From the NCBI RefSeq assembly GCF_013373865.1, contig NC_050471.1, positions 27,003,176 through 27,067,175 on the forward strand: DNA of 64,000 nt, in the 5' to 3' direction. Below are positions 1-10,700 of the stretch, in pieces. Both the position numbers and the translations under genes were made by a program. The notes under the pieces are model-generated. The model did no database searches. It was given only the letters and a program-made list of their open reading frames with translations, and was not told where the DNA came from. Positions within the stretch are counted from its first letter, which is position 1. The number at the start of each line of letters is the position of its first letter. Origin of the DNA: Monomorium pharaonis. Lineage: Eukaryota; Arthropoda; Insecta; Hymenoptera; Formicidae.

Positions 1-1019
1 TGCGATTTTATATGTTATTGCAATATAAATTGCATCGAGAGATCGGTTAGACGGTGTGCGAAACATTTGCCCGGGAAGAGTCGAAGATGAAGATACTGGA
101 AATATCGTCGAAAGTGACAAAGTGTGCGCCTTTCTCTCCGACATCACCGCGAAGGTTGTAACGAGTTTCAGCAAAGAGGTCTGCTGTGGGGTGCCACGCG
201 ATACCCGAGGGGGCGACAGGAGATCTCGCGACGCGAGAAGAGAAGTGTGAGTCTGTGCTCCTTGCGTTCACTGCGGGCTTCCATGTGCCAACTTTTCAAA
301 ATTCATAAGGCACGCGGTGAATGCCAAGAGCGGACCAAATTCAACGATCTGCCATCGAGACGTCGAGCGTGTGAATTCGATCATGAGAAATCTGATCGTG
401 AGCGGGCGTAAGTCTTGCGTCCGAATCCTCCGTTGGGAAAGGTCAGTATTAAGGAACGATGACACCCACTCCCTCCGTTTCTTCTCCGCAGATTTTGGGA
501 TTGTAAACATGGGCTATTGATCTTTTTGCGTCCGCCTCTTCTTTAAGTAGACGGTCACTTGAATACATCCTCTCGACAACGTATTCCTATTTTCAAAAGT
601 CTTCTGATTTATGACATTTATAATTGCCAACTTAATTATTTTTACAAGGTTTTTAGTTAATAATTATGAATCATCTTTATTAATCGTACGTTAGTTGAAT
701 TAATCATGATTATAAGACTGAATTATAAAACTTTTAATAAAAAGTGCCGTTATTGTGTAAAGTAGTATTGCCGTCCAAGATTTAAATGTAAATTCTGAAC
801 AGATTATTACCCTTGTTATGCGTAAAAAGGGCATTTCTTGTATAATATTTCTTGTTATATAATGTTTGATGTGTGTGGGCCGTTAAGTGTTACGTATTTG
901 TATCGTAATTTCGTGTTATTTTATAGCGTTCGAAAACTTTAATGTAATACTTTTTGCTTTCTAAAAATACTTTTTTATTTTGTTCATTATTTTACGAGTC
1001 TGTGCATCAAACGCTGACA
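1..1019. other. Gene-free left edge, GC-rich then AT-rich
   Basis: The first 540 bases are clearly richer in G and C than the AT-rich DNA that follows. They contain a donor-like gtaagt near 410, but no reading frame with a convincing ATG or a recognisable domain. They could be an untranslated exon or promoter of a gene lying left of the window; this is inference. Bases 560-1,019 are AT-rich with nothing recognisable. Confidence 0.4.
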
Positions 1020-1359
1020 CCGTGACTCAGCGACGATGCAAAAAGCTGCTTTGTCGAACATAAAGAATCAGTTGTAGATCGGATTCCTGATTTTCTCCGT
1101 CAAGAGCATCAAGCATCCGGACAGAAAGAGAAAGGTGATACAGTGGTTAACGATAATGGTGGAAAACAAGCGTTCCCCGACGGACGGGGGTCGCCCGAGG
1201 TCGGGTTTAAAGCCGAAAAGCCCCTAAATGGAAAACGGGGAATTCCCAGGGCGTAGAGGACGAGAACGGCTCTCGGTTGTATCGACCGAGACGAAAGGGC
1301 GGCGAAGGGAGATGCCGGGGCGATGGTGGGGATGCTGCGCGGTTTAAGGGTGGACGCAC

Positions 1360-1372
1360 GTTGCCTGGCAAC
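1360..1372. promoter_or_regulatory. X-box-like (RFX) palindrome
   Basis: The bases read GTTGCCTGGCAAC, two perfect half-sites (GTTGCC and GGCAAC) separated by one base. This fits the published RFX X-box pattern of inverted half-sites with a 0-3 base spacer. It lies in a GC-rich island (about 1,020-1,560). No gene start is visible next to it, so its target, if any, would be a gene outside the window or an untranslated exon. Confidence 0.45.
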
Positions 1373-1403
1373 CTTCCCGCAGCAGCATCCCTCCTGGACC
1401 ACC

Positions 1404-1442
1404 GCTGCCGCCGCCGCCGCCGCCGCCGCCACCGCCACCGCC
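1404..1442. repeat. GCC-type triplet microsatellite
   Basis: About eight uninterrupted GCC units are followed by interrupted ACCGCC units. Open frames crossing it (poly-Ala, poly-Gly or poly-Arg) are products of the triplet repeat and have no other protein-like sequence, so I do not call a gene here. Confidence 0.85.
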
Positions 1443-1560
1443 CCTATCTACGCCGCCGCCATCGACGACTTCCACGATCATTGTTGTCGTCGTTGTTGCG
1501 CGTCCGCCATTATTCAGGATCGATATCTCGTCCCGAGACATCTCGTTTTCTCGATTCGTG

Positions 1561-3090
1561 ATTTTCGTGTGTATACATACACACGCGCGTGTGTACATAT
1601 ATCTACTTTTTTCTTCCTTGAAAAATTTTCTTCTGGAATCCGACAGTTTGCACGAGAGAATTGAATGAAAATTAGAATTTATGTGTAGAGAGATTCTAGA
1701 AATCGATACTTTTTTAATCTTTAGCTGTGCAGCGAAAGAAAAGGCAAGGTCGAGAATTCGAGGATTCTCGAGCAATCAGTATTCTAAAGAAATCTAAAAA
1801 ATTCTAAACTTTAAAGATCTAAAATTTTATGATCTAAAAAGGAACAGAAAATTGAAAGTTTTTAAGTTTAAAAATTATACTATGTCTATTAATAAATTTT
1901 GGACATATAGCATATAACTATGGACATATAACTTATATTTTATGAGAGAAGAGTAATTTAGATTTCGAAGATACTAAATTTTCAATTAAAGAATATCTCG
2001 ATTTTTAAACAATGCTTATTAAAAAATATACAAAGTGTTCTTTGTAATTCGATCTTGTAAGGAATAAAAAATTGTAATTTTAAAATTTAAAAATTGTGAT
2101 ATCTATAAATTTTGCGTATTAATATTTTATAATTTTATTATTACCGATAAAAATGCAAACTTTAAAGATCTTCAATTAAAGAATATCTCTCCTGTAATAA
2201 TGATCATTGAAAAAATATAGCATTGTAAATATTTGATATTAGAAAAATTATAAACTAGAAATTATAAAAAACTACTTTAATCCTATACAATCAAATTTTA
2301 TGTGAAACACTGATGTGTAAAAAATAAAATGTGTGTGTATAGAACAATCAATTTGTTGCGTCCTTACTCCCTATTACAAATCCTGCAGATATTTTTTTTG
2401 CCATTATCAACTATGAAATTAATTATCTAATTTATAATTAATAAAAAATAAAATCAAAAATATATAAGTTTTTTTTTTTTTTTTTTTAATAAAATTATCC
2501 AGAAATGCAGTATTTAAAATTGATTCTTTTATCTACATTTTTCTAATTTGTTGTAAAATTTGCATCAGCATAAGTTTTATGTTACAATAATTAATTGCAA
2601 GACTATCGAATCTAGCACAAATTTTGAAGTATAATATAGTACTAAATTGATTAACATTCAAAATTTTAATTTTTACTGCTGTAAGTTTTAATTTACTGGT
2701 TTTTTCGATCTTAAATATAATTAATTACAAATCTAATAAGCTGATCGTATGAATCTTTGCCATTGAATATTAAAGAAAAGTTTCCGAGCTCGTCGTAATG
2801 TACTTATGAAATATAATACGTTCAACCCATTAATGCATCCATTTATCTTAATAAAAAGTTGCGATATTCCAGTCCATTCATATTCAGCTGCTGTTTTTCT
2901 TAACAAAGACCTAAGAAGCTAGCTAAATGGCAGAGAGATTGATCGTTATTTGAAAGCTGATGTAGCGTTCTTTTATACTTTCTTCCGCATTATCCCTTTA
3001 TAAATTCGAGAAAAAACGATATAAACGATATATCTCCGCGTCGGAGGTATAAAATATCTCTTTCTCAGTATAAATTCTCACAACACAACA
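1561..3090. other. AT-rich spacer, no gene seen
   Basis: This stretch is AT-rich with short homopolymers (a T run near 2,470) and loosely repeated A/T-rich words. I see no conserved frame, splice-bounded exon or RNA gene. Around 3,090 a short alternating CG/GC run opens the next GC-richer island. Confidence 0.5.
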
Positions 3091-3889
3091 AAACTCGCGC
3101 GCGCTTCATCGCTTTCGGAAAGTTCTGCGATTGTTTCGGCATCAAGGAATATCACTTAACGGAAACTTTTTACACGCGGAGTTCTATCGGCGAATATCTC
3201 ACGAACTTTCGGTAATAATAATTATTTTGCCACCTGTTGCAACCCGAAGTCGAGTTAGGCCCACCACAACACCTCAGTGGCTGCGAGAAACAATGAGAAT
3301 AGGAAATAAGGGTATTCCAGCAAGTAATATCAAATTGCTCTTCAAGCAAAGGATTATCTAATTATTCCATTGCAACTGAGTTTATCGAATCAGCTTTATC
3401 ACTTCCCAAATGGATAACGCATCTGCGATTTACCAAAGTCGCCAGTTCTCGTCGAAGTCCTGGTCTTTCAAAGGTAAAAATAAGACAGCCGCCATTCTGG
3501 CATCATCCCTCCCGCCTCCCCGTCGCCATCCCATCCCGCAAATTCCCATCGACCCTGCGAAGCGTAGGCGCAACAAAGAAATTCAGATGAAGGTCACTTT
3601 GCCAATAGGAAGATAGCCTGATGGTGAACGGGGTGGGCGAGGGGGGAGCGCGAAGAGGATTCATGCACGCGAAGCGGCGGGAGGAAGGGAGGGCTCGCCG
3701 CTCTCGTGAGTTTTCACCCTCCGCCGACCCGTTCACCGCGGCTCAGCGTATCGGCTGCCTGACTTCCATTCAAGCGATGTGTTCTTAGGCCGACCGCAGC
3801 CGATCCCAATCGCGGTGATCGGCTGTTAACGCGATTATTAACCTCCCGCGCTCACCCTAACGTTGTCAGAAGGGCAGAATTTGCAAACG
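3091..3889. other. GC-richer island without a supported gene
   Basis: Base composition rises here compared with both sides, especially 3,480-3,870. Small open frames exist but look like composition effects: they show no domain, their starts are arbitrary and no splice context supports them. This could be a promoter or untranslated exon. Confidence 0.35.
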
Positions 3890-3907
3890 TTGCCTCTCGA
3901 GAGGCAA
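3890..3907. repeat. Perfect 18-bp palindrome between direct repeats
   Basis: TTGCCTCTCGAGAGGCAA is its own reverse complement. It is flanked by near-identical direct repeats, AATTTGCAAACGTT at 3,879-3,892 (overlapping the palindrome by three bases) and AATTTGCAAATGTT at 3,913-3,926. The outer halves resemble RFX half-sites, but the spacing is wider than the known X-box. It may be a dimeric factor site; no function is shown. Confidence 0.6.
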
Positions 3908-3926
3908 ACTGGAATTTGCAAATGTT

Positions 3927-5190
3927 ACTAGGCAAATATTTTTTTTCTTCGTTATTTTTACATGGGAAAACGGACCTTATGGAATTGCAACGAGAAATCA
4001 TTTAAAATTAGTTTTCATTTTAAATGAGATTCCGGAATAATAAACACAGAAATACTTTTCATATCTATAATCTGTTTCTTTATACACGTTAAATTTCATT
4101 GATTTGATTAAAATTGGTACTTGTTTTTAAATACGTCACCACTTTATTAATTTACAATATTTCTTATTTATTCTGCGATAAAAAGAAGCGTATTTTATAT
4201 ATACGCAAAAGTTAAATTCGCTTCAATAGTTGTAGTTTTTAACAGAATTGGAAAAGTTAATATTTTTAAAAAATTAAATTAAGTTAAAATTAAAATGGTT
4301 TAGTTTTAAATTAATTTAGTTATATCAAAAGTTGCATGAACATAAAACAAATTCAGTTAAAAGTTACGTTAGAATTAAATTAAGTTAAATTAAAAACTAA
4401 TTTTGAAAAGCACACAATTTTTTTAAAACTAGATTACTCAATTAATGTTATGGAGCAAATAAAATAAATTGAATACTTATTTGTAAATTTTTGTATGAAA
4501 AAGATATTGTTTTGTATGTGGGAAAGTATTTTTTTTAATAATTTTTTTCTGTTACATAAATTTTAATTTAGAAAAGAGTTAATAAATTAAAGTTATTAAA
4601 GTTTATTTATTTTAAAAATAACTAGTTAAAGATTAAACTACTTAAAATTAACTACAACAAGTTATGCAACTTTCAATTTTTTAACAAGTTACTACTTAGC
4701 ACTGGTTTCTAAAAATGTTGGTTACTATTTGAAGAAAGTATTTTAGTCTAGTGCGTAAAAAGTTTGATTTTTTTAAAGAAACGTATGTTTATATTTTTCT
4801 ATACTTTTATAGATCTCTCTATTTACACATATTTAGTAATTACCTGTAAATATCTAATTTCAAGTCGCTTGAAGAGAAACTAAGACTTTAATGTTACGTT
4901 AATGTTATACATTTGACTTAATATATTCATTAGTTCTCATTTAATTTCTTATTAAATTATTATAATGATATAAAACGGTAATTAAACGTTAATATATTTG
5001 CTAACTTTGCGATGTAAATTGTAATTTTAGTTATTTTACAACAATTTTGTCGGATTAACAAAATCAAAATCATCAATAAACGCGTAAAGGAAGACCGAAT
5101 TTCGACAAAGGTAAGCAGTTAATTTTGCGCAATCCTGAAATTATATTGGACAATTATAAATCGTCTAAATGTAATAATCTAAGATAATTG
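3927..5190. repeat. AT-rich spacer with degenerate repeat
   Basis: From about 4,240 to 4,690 the DNA is built from repeated words such as AAATTAAGTTAA and GTTAAAAGTTAC. It has an inverted pair AAAGTTGCAT (about 4,329) and ATGCAACTTT (about 4,663). Similar wording recurs next to the foldback element near 21,815 and in the FAS intron near 56,910-57,080, so this is probably an old interspersed repeat family. No coding signal is seen. Confidence 0.4.
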
Positions 5191-6007
5191 GAGTCGTTAT
5201 TGCGCGCTTCGAAAGAAATGGCTCGCGTCCGTGCGTAGTTGACTTAATTGGACTTCGGATCTACGAGAAGATATCGCGGAAGAGAGCGAAAGAAATTCTA
5301 CGCGGTACGGAGAGGAGGGCGAGAGAGAGAGAGACGGATTGAGAGCGAGCGGAGTGCACTTTATGAAATTGCATCGGGTATAATCACATATTTTCTTCAT
5401 GGCTCCGAGTCGCGGCTTAATTCGAATGATGGTACTTCGCACGAAGAACGAAGCGAGCGAAGGGAGCGAGGAACTAAGGAAGGAAGCACGGCGATAGAAA
5501 ATAAACAAGATGAACGAGGGGGTGAAGGGAAGGAGGGGGAGGATAAAAAGAACGATAAATGGAAAGAGACGAATGCGAGTGAACGAGTGGCAAATGAAAG
5601 AAATAATTGCAAAATAAATATAATATTTTGCAAGATTAATTGATGGGAACCTCTCTCTCTACCTCTCTTTTCTTCTCTTTTTTTTTCCACTCTCTCAGTT
5701 ATAAACTGAGGCGGAATTAAATAACCGTGTATTGATGGGACTCGTCCGTAAAAGCGAAGAGCACCTGGCCAGGAGCGCCTCGCGGACGCTGACAGGAAAG
5801 ACGCAGAAGTTCCAGATCGCGGCGAGGAGGAGAAGGCGAAGGAGGAAGTGGCAGAAGGGACAGTGCCTCTTCGCGGGAGGAACTTTCGGCCTGGTTCGCG
5901 CGAAACACGCGCGACACCGAGGAACGTCATACGCGAGACGTAAAATTATACAATGAGAAATACGTTTCGCGTAATAATCGCAGGAGAAACGCAATCGGAG
6001 AAGAGGG

Positions 6008-6066
6008 AGCGAGAGAGAGAGGGAGAGAGAGAGAGCAAACGCGAAAGAGAAAGGGCGGGAGAGAGA
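6008..6066. repeat. GA-rich microsatellite
   Basis: Nearly uninterrupted GA units with some AGC and AAGA variants, purine-only on the plus strand for long stretches. Such tracts can bind GAGA-type factors, but the sequence alone does not show that. Confidence 0.75.
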
Positions 6067-6145
6067 GAAGAGGAGAAAAGGGGGATGGTCGCGTGGAACA
6101 AGAGGGGTAGAGACGGGGAGATACGGGGCGAGAAATCAATACGGG

Positions 6146-6158
6146 GTCGCTAGGCAAC
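6146..6158. promoter_or_regulatory. X-box-like motif
   Basis: The bases read GTCGCTAGGCAAC, matching the degenerate X-box consensus RYYNYY-N(1-3)-RRNRAC. It lies in the middle of the GC-rich island. The nearest called gene ends, rather than starts, near here (dynein stop at 7,753), so it would have to serve an unseen transcript or a gene to the left. Confidence 0.35.
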
Positions 6159-6382
6159 GAGCCTCCGGCGATCTCGGTCCGGGTAGACAGGGTGCCGCCA
6201 AGCAAGCCGCTGCAGCCGCCCCGCCACCCCCGGTGCCGGCTCAACCCTTCCCTCTCCCCGGCCGTCCTTCCAACTCCCTCCCCCGCTCGCCCGCCCCCGA
6301 AAGCGCCATATTCCACATAATAAATACCGGCAACTGTGCAACACGGCGCGCGGGATGACGCCGAGGAGAAGCGCCGGCGAAA

Positions 6383-6396
6383 ATGGTGCTCGTCGA

Positions 6397-6428
<32 letters not shown>

Positions 6429-6466
6429 TGGTAGGAGATCAAGCAGAGTTCGACGAGAATTCCTGA
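6383..6466 (+). other. Short poly-aspartate reading frame
   Basis: An ATG opens a 27-codon frame with eleven aspartates in a row, encoded by GAT followed by ten GAC, then VVGDQAEFDENS and a stop. A donor-like GTAGGA directly follows the repeat's GTG codon, so it could be a first exon, but nothing downstream on the plus strand continues it. The frame is largely set by the microsatellite at 6,395-6,428. I keep it only as a low-confidence small frame. Confidence 0.12.
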
Positions 6467-7497
6467 CAAATTTAATTAACGAGTTTCGAGCACCGTTCGA
6501 ATTTCTGCACCTGCAGCACTTTCCCCGATATCTTTTCCTCGGCGACGATATTGCAATAATCTCCGCAACGCCGTCCTGTATCTGTTTATGCAAAATTCTT
6601 CCTCGGACTTGAAAATCAATCTGAAATTTGAATCCTCATGCACCCAAATAATATTTATACTATAATTTGAAAATTTATTCCACGTGCCGGTTACTGTTTG
6701 TTAAGAAAATAATGCCTGTTTGTGGACCATTTGCGTAAAAATCTGCCTCTCCTCGAGCGAAATTTTCATGGAAATACTTCTCTGTTGTAGAACGCAGCAG
6801 TTTTTATAAAAACACATTATGTATTTCAAGTAAATAATAATGTAATTTTTATATCACATTTTTCTCATTTTCTGTTTTATAAAAGGCAGGATATTGAATA
6901 TTACACAGTTCGACAAAAAAAATAATATTATCAGAGATTGGTGACTACGATATGTGACGTACTAGGGAAGTTGCAATCGAAATTATGTATGTTGTTAGTA
7001 CATTACAGAGAAATTTTTAGTATCGGCTATAATTAATACGAGATCTATTTATATGAAATTTATTACGGGAAAAATTGTGAATTAGATAGTTGATTTATCA
7101 AATATCTTTTAATTATATTTTTCTTAGTTTAAGAATTTTTTAGATCGTTAATTACAAATTTGATGTCAAACTAACAAATTCAAAAGAGATTCAATAGGAC
7201 GGATGTAAAAATTAAAAAAAAATGGCCAAAGTTTTTCAAAGACTTATGTATATATGTCTTTTATGAATATGAATCTGATGCTAAAATTGACGGATTTAAA
7301 ATGAAACGTAGGTTTAAATTTTAGCAAATATAATATATAAGTATTTTTATTTACTCCATATTTAACCATAAATATCTGATTAACTATAATTTATCATTTT
7401 AATTACAAATTAAAAATTGAGCGTGATAGAATTTGAAAATCAAATTTAGCATTCAAAAACTATAGGAAACATTTCATTTAAAAACTTTCAGAAAGTT

Positions 7498-7530
7498 TAT
7501 ACTTGTGCATTTTTTAATTGCACAAGTATA
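7498..7530. repeat. Hairpin, 12-bp stem
   Basis: TATACTTGTGCA and TGCACAAGTATA are perfect complements separated by a 9-base AT loop. It sits just beyond the dynein poly(A) signal. Short perfect hairpins of this kind are common in AT-rich DNA, and no function is claimed. Confidence 0.6.
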
Positions 7531-7582
7531 AAAATTTAATTAACAAGAAATTAATCATTACAACTCGGATTTTTGAGAAGTT

Positions 7583-7588
7583 TTTATT
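7583..7588 (-). terminator. Poly(A) signal of dynein gene
   Basis: TTTATT on the plus strand is AATAAA on the minus strand, about 165 bases past the dynein stop codon at 7,753-7,755. It is the nearest canonical hexamer after the stop. Confidence 0.55.
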
Positions 7589-7752
7589 CGGATCTTTAAA
7601 GAGAGATAACTAAATATTCTCCGTTGAAAGTCAATTAGATTTAAATCGTCGAATAGAATCGACTACGACAACGCACATTTTCCAAAGCGAGCTCATTTTA
7701 AACGTTTCCTCTCGCAAGGATTTGCCATTGAGCGGGAAAGCTCAATCCCGCA

Positions 7753-10700
7753 TTATTCCGACAGCTGGCACAGCATGGCGGTGCCACGCAGGATCCAGTG
7801 CTCCGGCGGATGCGAAGTCGGCAGCCAGATTGCGATGACGAAATTGGTCGAATGGCCGGTGGTCGACAGCACGCCCTTCCGCTCGCTGGTCTTGTACACC
7901 GGACACGTGTACGTGTCCTTGTCCTGCACCTGGTCCTTCGTCACCGGCATCAGCCAAATCTGCGAAAGCATAATCCGTCCGTAGGAATTTTCCCCGCGCC
8001 TTCGAGTGGCTGAACGTTTAAATCTCTCGATTAAAATTTCCGAGAAAAGCATGTGTTGCATTTTTGGAAAAGTTCCAGAACTCTACTCTCCCGCGTAGAG
8101 TTGCGCCCTCGACAAATTCCTCCTTTGCGGAGGAATTTATTGAGGAATTATTTGAGAGGGAGTCACTCGAGAGGTATCGAATGTAACCGAGGGAATCGAA
8201 CTTCGCCTTGTGTTCGCTTACGTAAGGCACGGTATCGTAGAGGATCTTCGGGAAGGATTCGTCGAGCTTCATCCTGGCCATATTGAAGCGTGCTCCGTCG
8301 AGAAATAACCCGTAAACGTAAACCCCGTCGACCGGCGGACTTTCGAAGATGGTGTCCTTCATGGGGAAGAAATCGTAGACCAGGAGATCGATGGGAATGG
8401 AGTACTTCCTCGCGTAATTCTGACGGGCGCCGGTCAGGAAGGCCTGCGTAAAGTAGAAACCGGAAATCCAGAAGGACGTGGGTGGGCCTTCCGTGTACCA
8501 AGTCTGAAAAAAGAGCGATCGCCCACTTTGATAATTAAATAAGATAATTTTGAACGATTAAAGGTTCTTGTTGGATAAATGAATATAACAGATATCGGAA
8601 ATCCAGAAAGACACAGGTAGATCTTGGTTCTATCAAGCCTAAAAACTTAATATTTATTAAAAATATGAATTTTTTTAAATGTGTTGAACTATATGTTTTA
8701 CTAGATCTGAAAGAATTAATTGCTATGTAATTAAAATCATTTTAAGATCCTTATTATATAAATACAATATAACTTTATTGAATCAAAAAAAGTGAAATAA
8801 TATTTTCTAATGATAAATAAATAAATGTACATTTTATATAAACAATTAATGCAACTTGTGATTCTAAAATAAAAAGACCACGGTTCGTTCAATTAAGAAC
8901 ACCGATGAGAAATAATTTAAAAGGATGTCCGAATTTTTTTTTTGACGATAGATGCAATAATTAGAAATACAATCCACTTTCTCCAAATGTCACCTGGAAG
9001 AAGCTCAGCCTCTTCAGAAAGTCGTGTACGTAGCTGCCGAGCGGCTTCAGCGAAGGATAAGAATTCCTCAGCCACATTTTGGGAATCCTGCCGATGATAA
9101 TCGACGAGTAGACCTCTTCGAGATCGGGATCCATTATCACAAGTCCTGAATGAGTACAAGTAGAATTCAAAACGTATTAATGTAAGATACTCGCGACGCG
9201 TTAAGGAGCAAGGACATCAATTTCATTCTTGCATTGTTTTTTTTACCTTTGATTGCCTTCTGGGTATTCACGAGGCTATTCCGGATGGTCTGCAGGAGTC
9301 TGTTGAATCTGCCCATCTCCTGGACCAGCACGGTGTTCATACTTTGCTCGTACAGTGTGGGATATTTGTCCAGGGCGGCCGCAATATCGTAGTCCTGCGG
9401 CAACCTCGACAGGATGTCGGCCGCGACGCCGTAGACGGTTTCGTCCGGCGACTTTTCTGCATAAACCTCCGCCTGTCCGGTGTCCTGGAGAAAATCGAAA
9501 ACATCTTACTGCTGCGAGAGCCCGCGAACGAAGTCGCCGCGCGTCGCGCGATTTTAATTCTGCTCAGGAAACTTGACAACTAAATAGGTTTTGTTTAACT
9601 TAGATTGAAGAACGAAGAGTCGACGCGCGAAGTTTAATGTTGTTTTGAGGCGTTGTTAATTTGAATAGATACTGCGACGTGTACTGGGGAGTTTCGATTT
9701 TATTTTTATACATTCGAATCTAATTATTCTTTTAGTACATTGCAAGTAACATGATCCTTTTGTAAAATGTAAAAATTATTCTTTTTAATAGTCAGATAAT
9801 TTTCCTGCATTCTTCTCGATTCGATGTAAAAATCTCAACGATGCGTTTGAGAATTTTTGCATTGCAATGATAAGTAAAAATGTTATTATTTTCCCTTACT
9901 TTTGTCCTTACCGCTAATAGTGTGAAAATCATTTCAACTTCCGACAGTTTTGTTAAATAAATATTACTTACTTTGAACTCCTCAATCTATTCTGAGCAAA
10001 GATGAAAAGACAACAGGAATTCAACAGGAATATTAAATTAGAGGGATCGTATTGGGAAAAATTAAATAAAGATAAGAGAAAGAGAGAGATCAATAAGTTA
10101 TATGAGAGCGGATAGCGTTTTTTTTTTTTCATATTATTTAAAACTTTAACTTTTAAGTAACAATAGTTACTAAAGGTTTATGAAAGTTTTATAAGTAGAA
10201 AAAAATATTTTAAAGCTAAAAATATAACCATATTAAGTTTTATATTAAACATATATATTAATTTGTATAGATCTCTTTTACATAAAATATTTAATATATG
10301 TATCGAATAGTTTGGGTTAAATTGATATTTAACATTTCTTAAAAATAACAAAAATTATTTAATTTTGAAACACAAGTTCTAAAATAAATAATTAAAATGT
10401 ATGTGCCAACATAAAATTCTCTGTAGAAATATGGTTACGCAATTTTGTTTTTAAATTAATAATAATAATTACATTAAAATGATACGCTTTTCGTGTTAAT
10501 TTTTTCCATAATATTTACATTTTATATATTTTATATAAATACATTTTTATCATATAAGTTAAATTAACACGAAAATTTAAGTGGACCGTTTGAAACATAA
10601 TATATTCGAATTTAACAAAAAATAAATTTTCATAATTATATATTCTTAAAAGGATTCTTAATGCTCCCTGTGTCACACTTCACCGCCCCTGTATAATTTA

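Larger units (their letters stand above)
5191..6600. promoter_or_regulatory. GC-rich, purine-repeat island (candidate promoter)
   Basis: This is the strongest GC and CpG-rich island left of the dynein gene. It contains a (GA)n tract, a (GAC)n triplet run and an X-box-like motif, and it falls off sharply into AT-rich DNA after 6,600. The long frames on either strand start at non-ATG codons and are low complexity, so I do not call them genes. Insect promoters with GAGA-type tracts can look like this; whether one is active here, and for which gene, cannot be told from sequence. Confidence 0.35.

Noticed and set aside
47..520. Overlapping small frames at the left edge
   Set aside because: They open at GTG, TTG or similar codons, overlap on both strands, and show no conserved motif.
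1344..1775. 143-codon minus-strand frame with poly-glycine
   Set aside because: The glycine run is the GCC microsatellite and the rest is unstructured; no splice or start evidence supports it.
5927..6469. 180-codon minus-strand frame in the GC island
   Set aside because: It starts at a non-ATG codon, contains poly-Val from the GAC repeat and Ser/Pro/Leu-rich filler from the GA tract, and has no recognisable domain.
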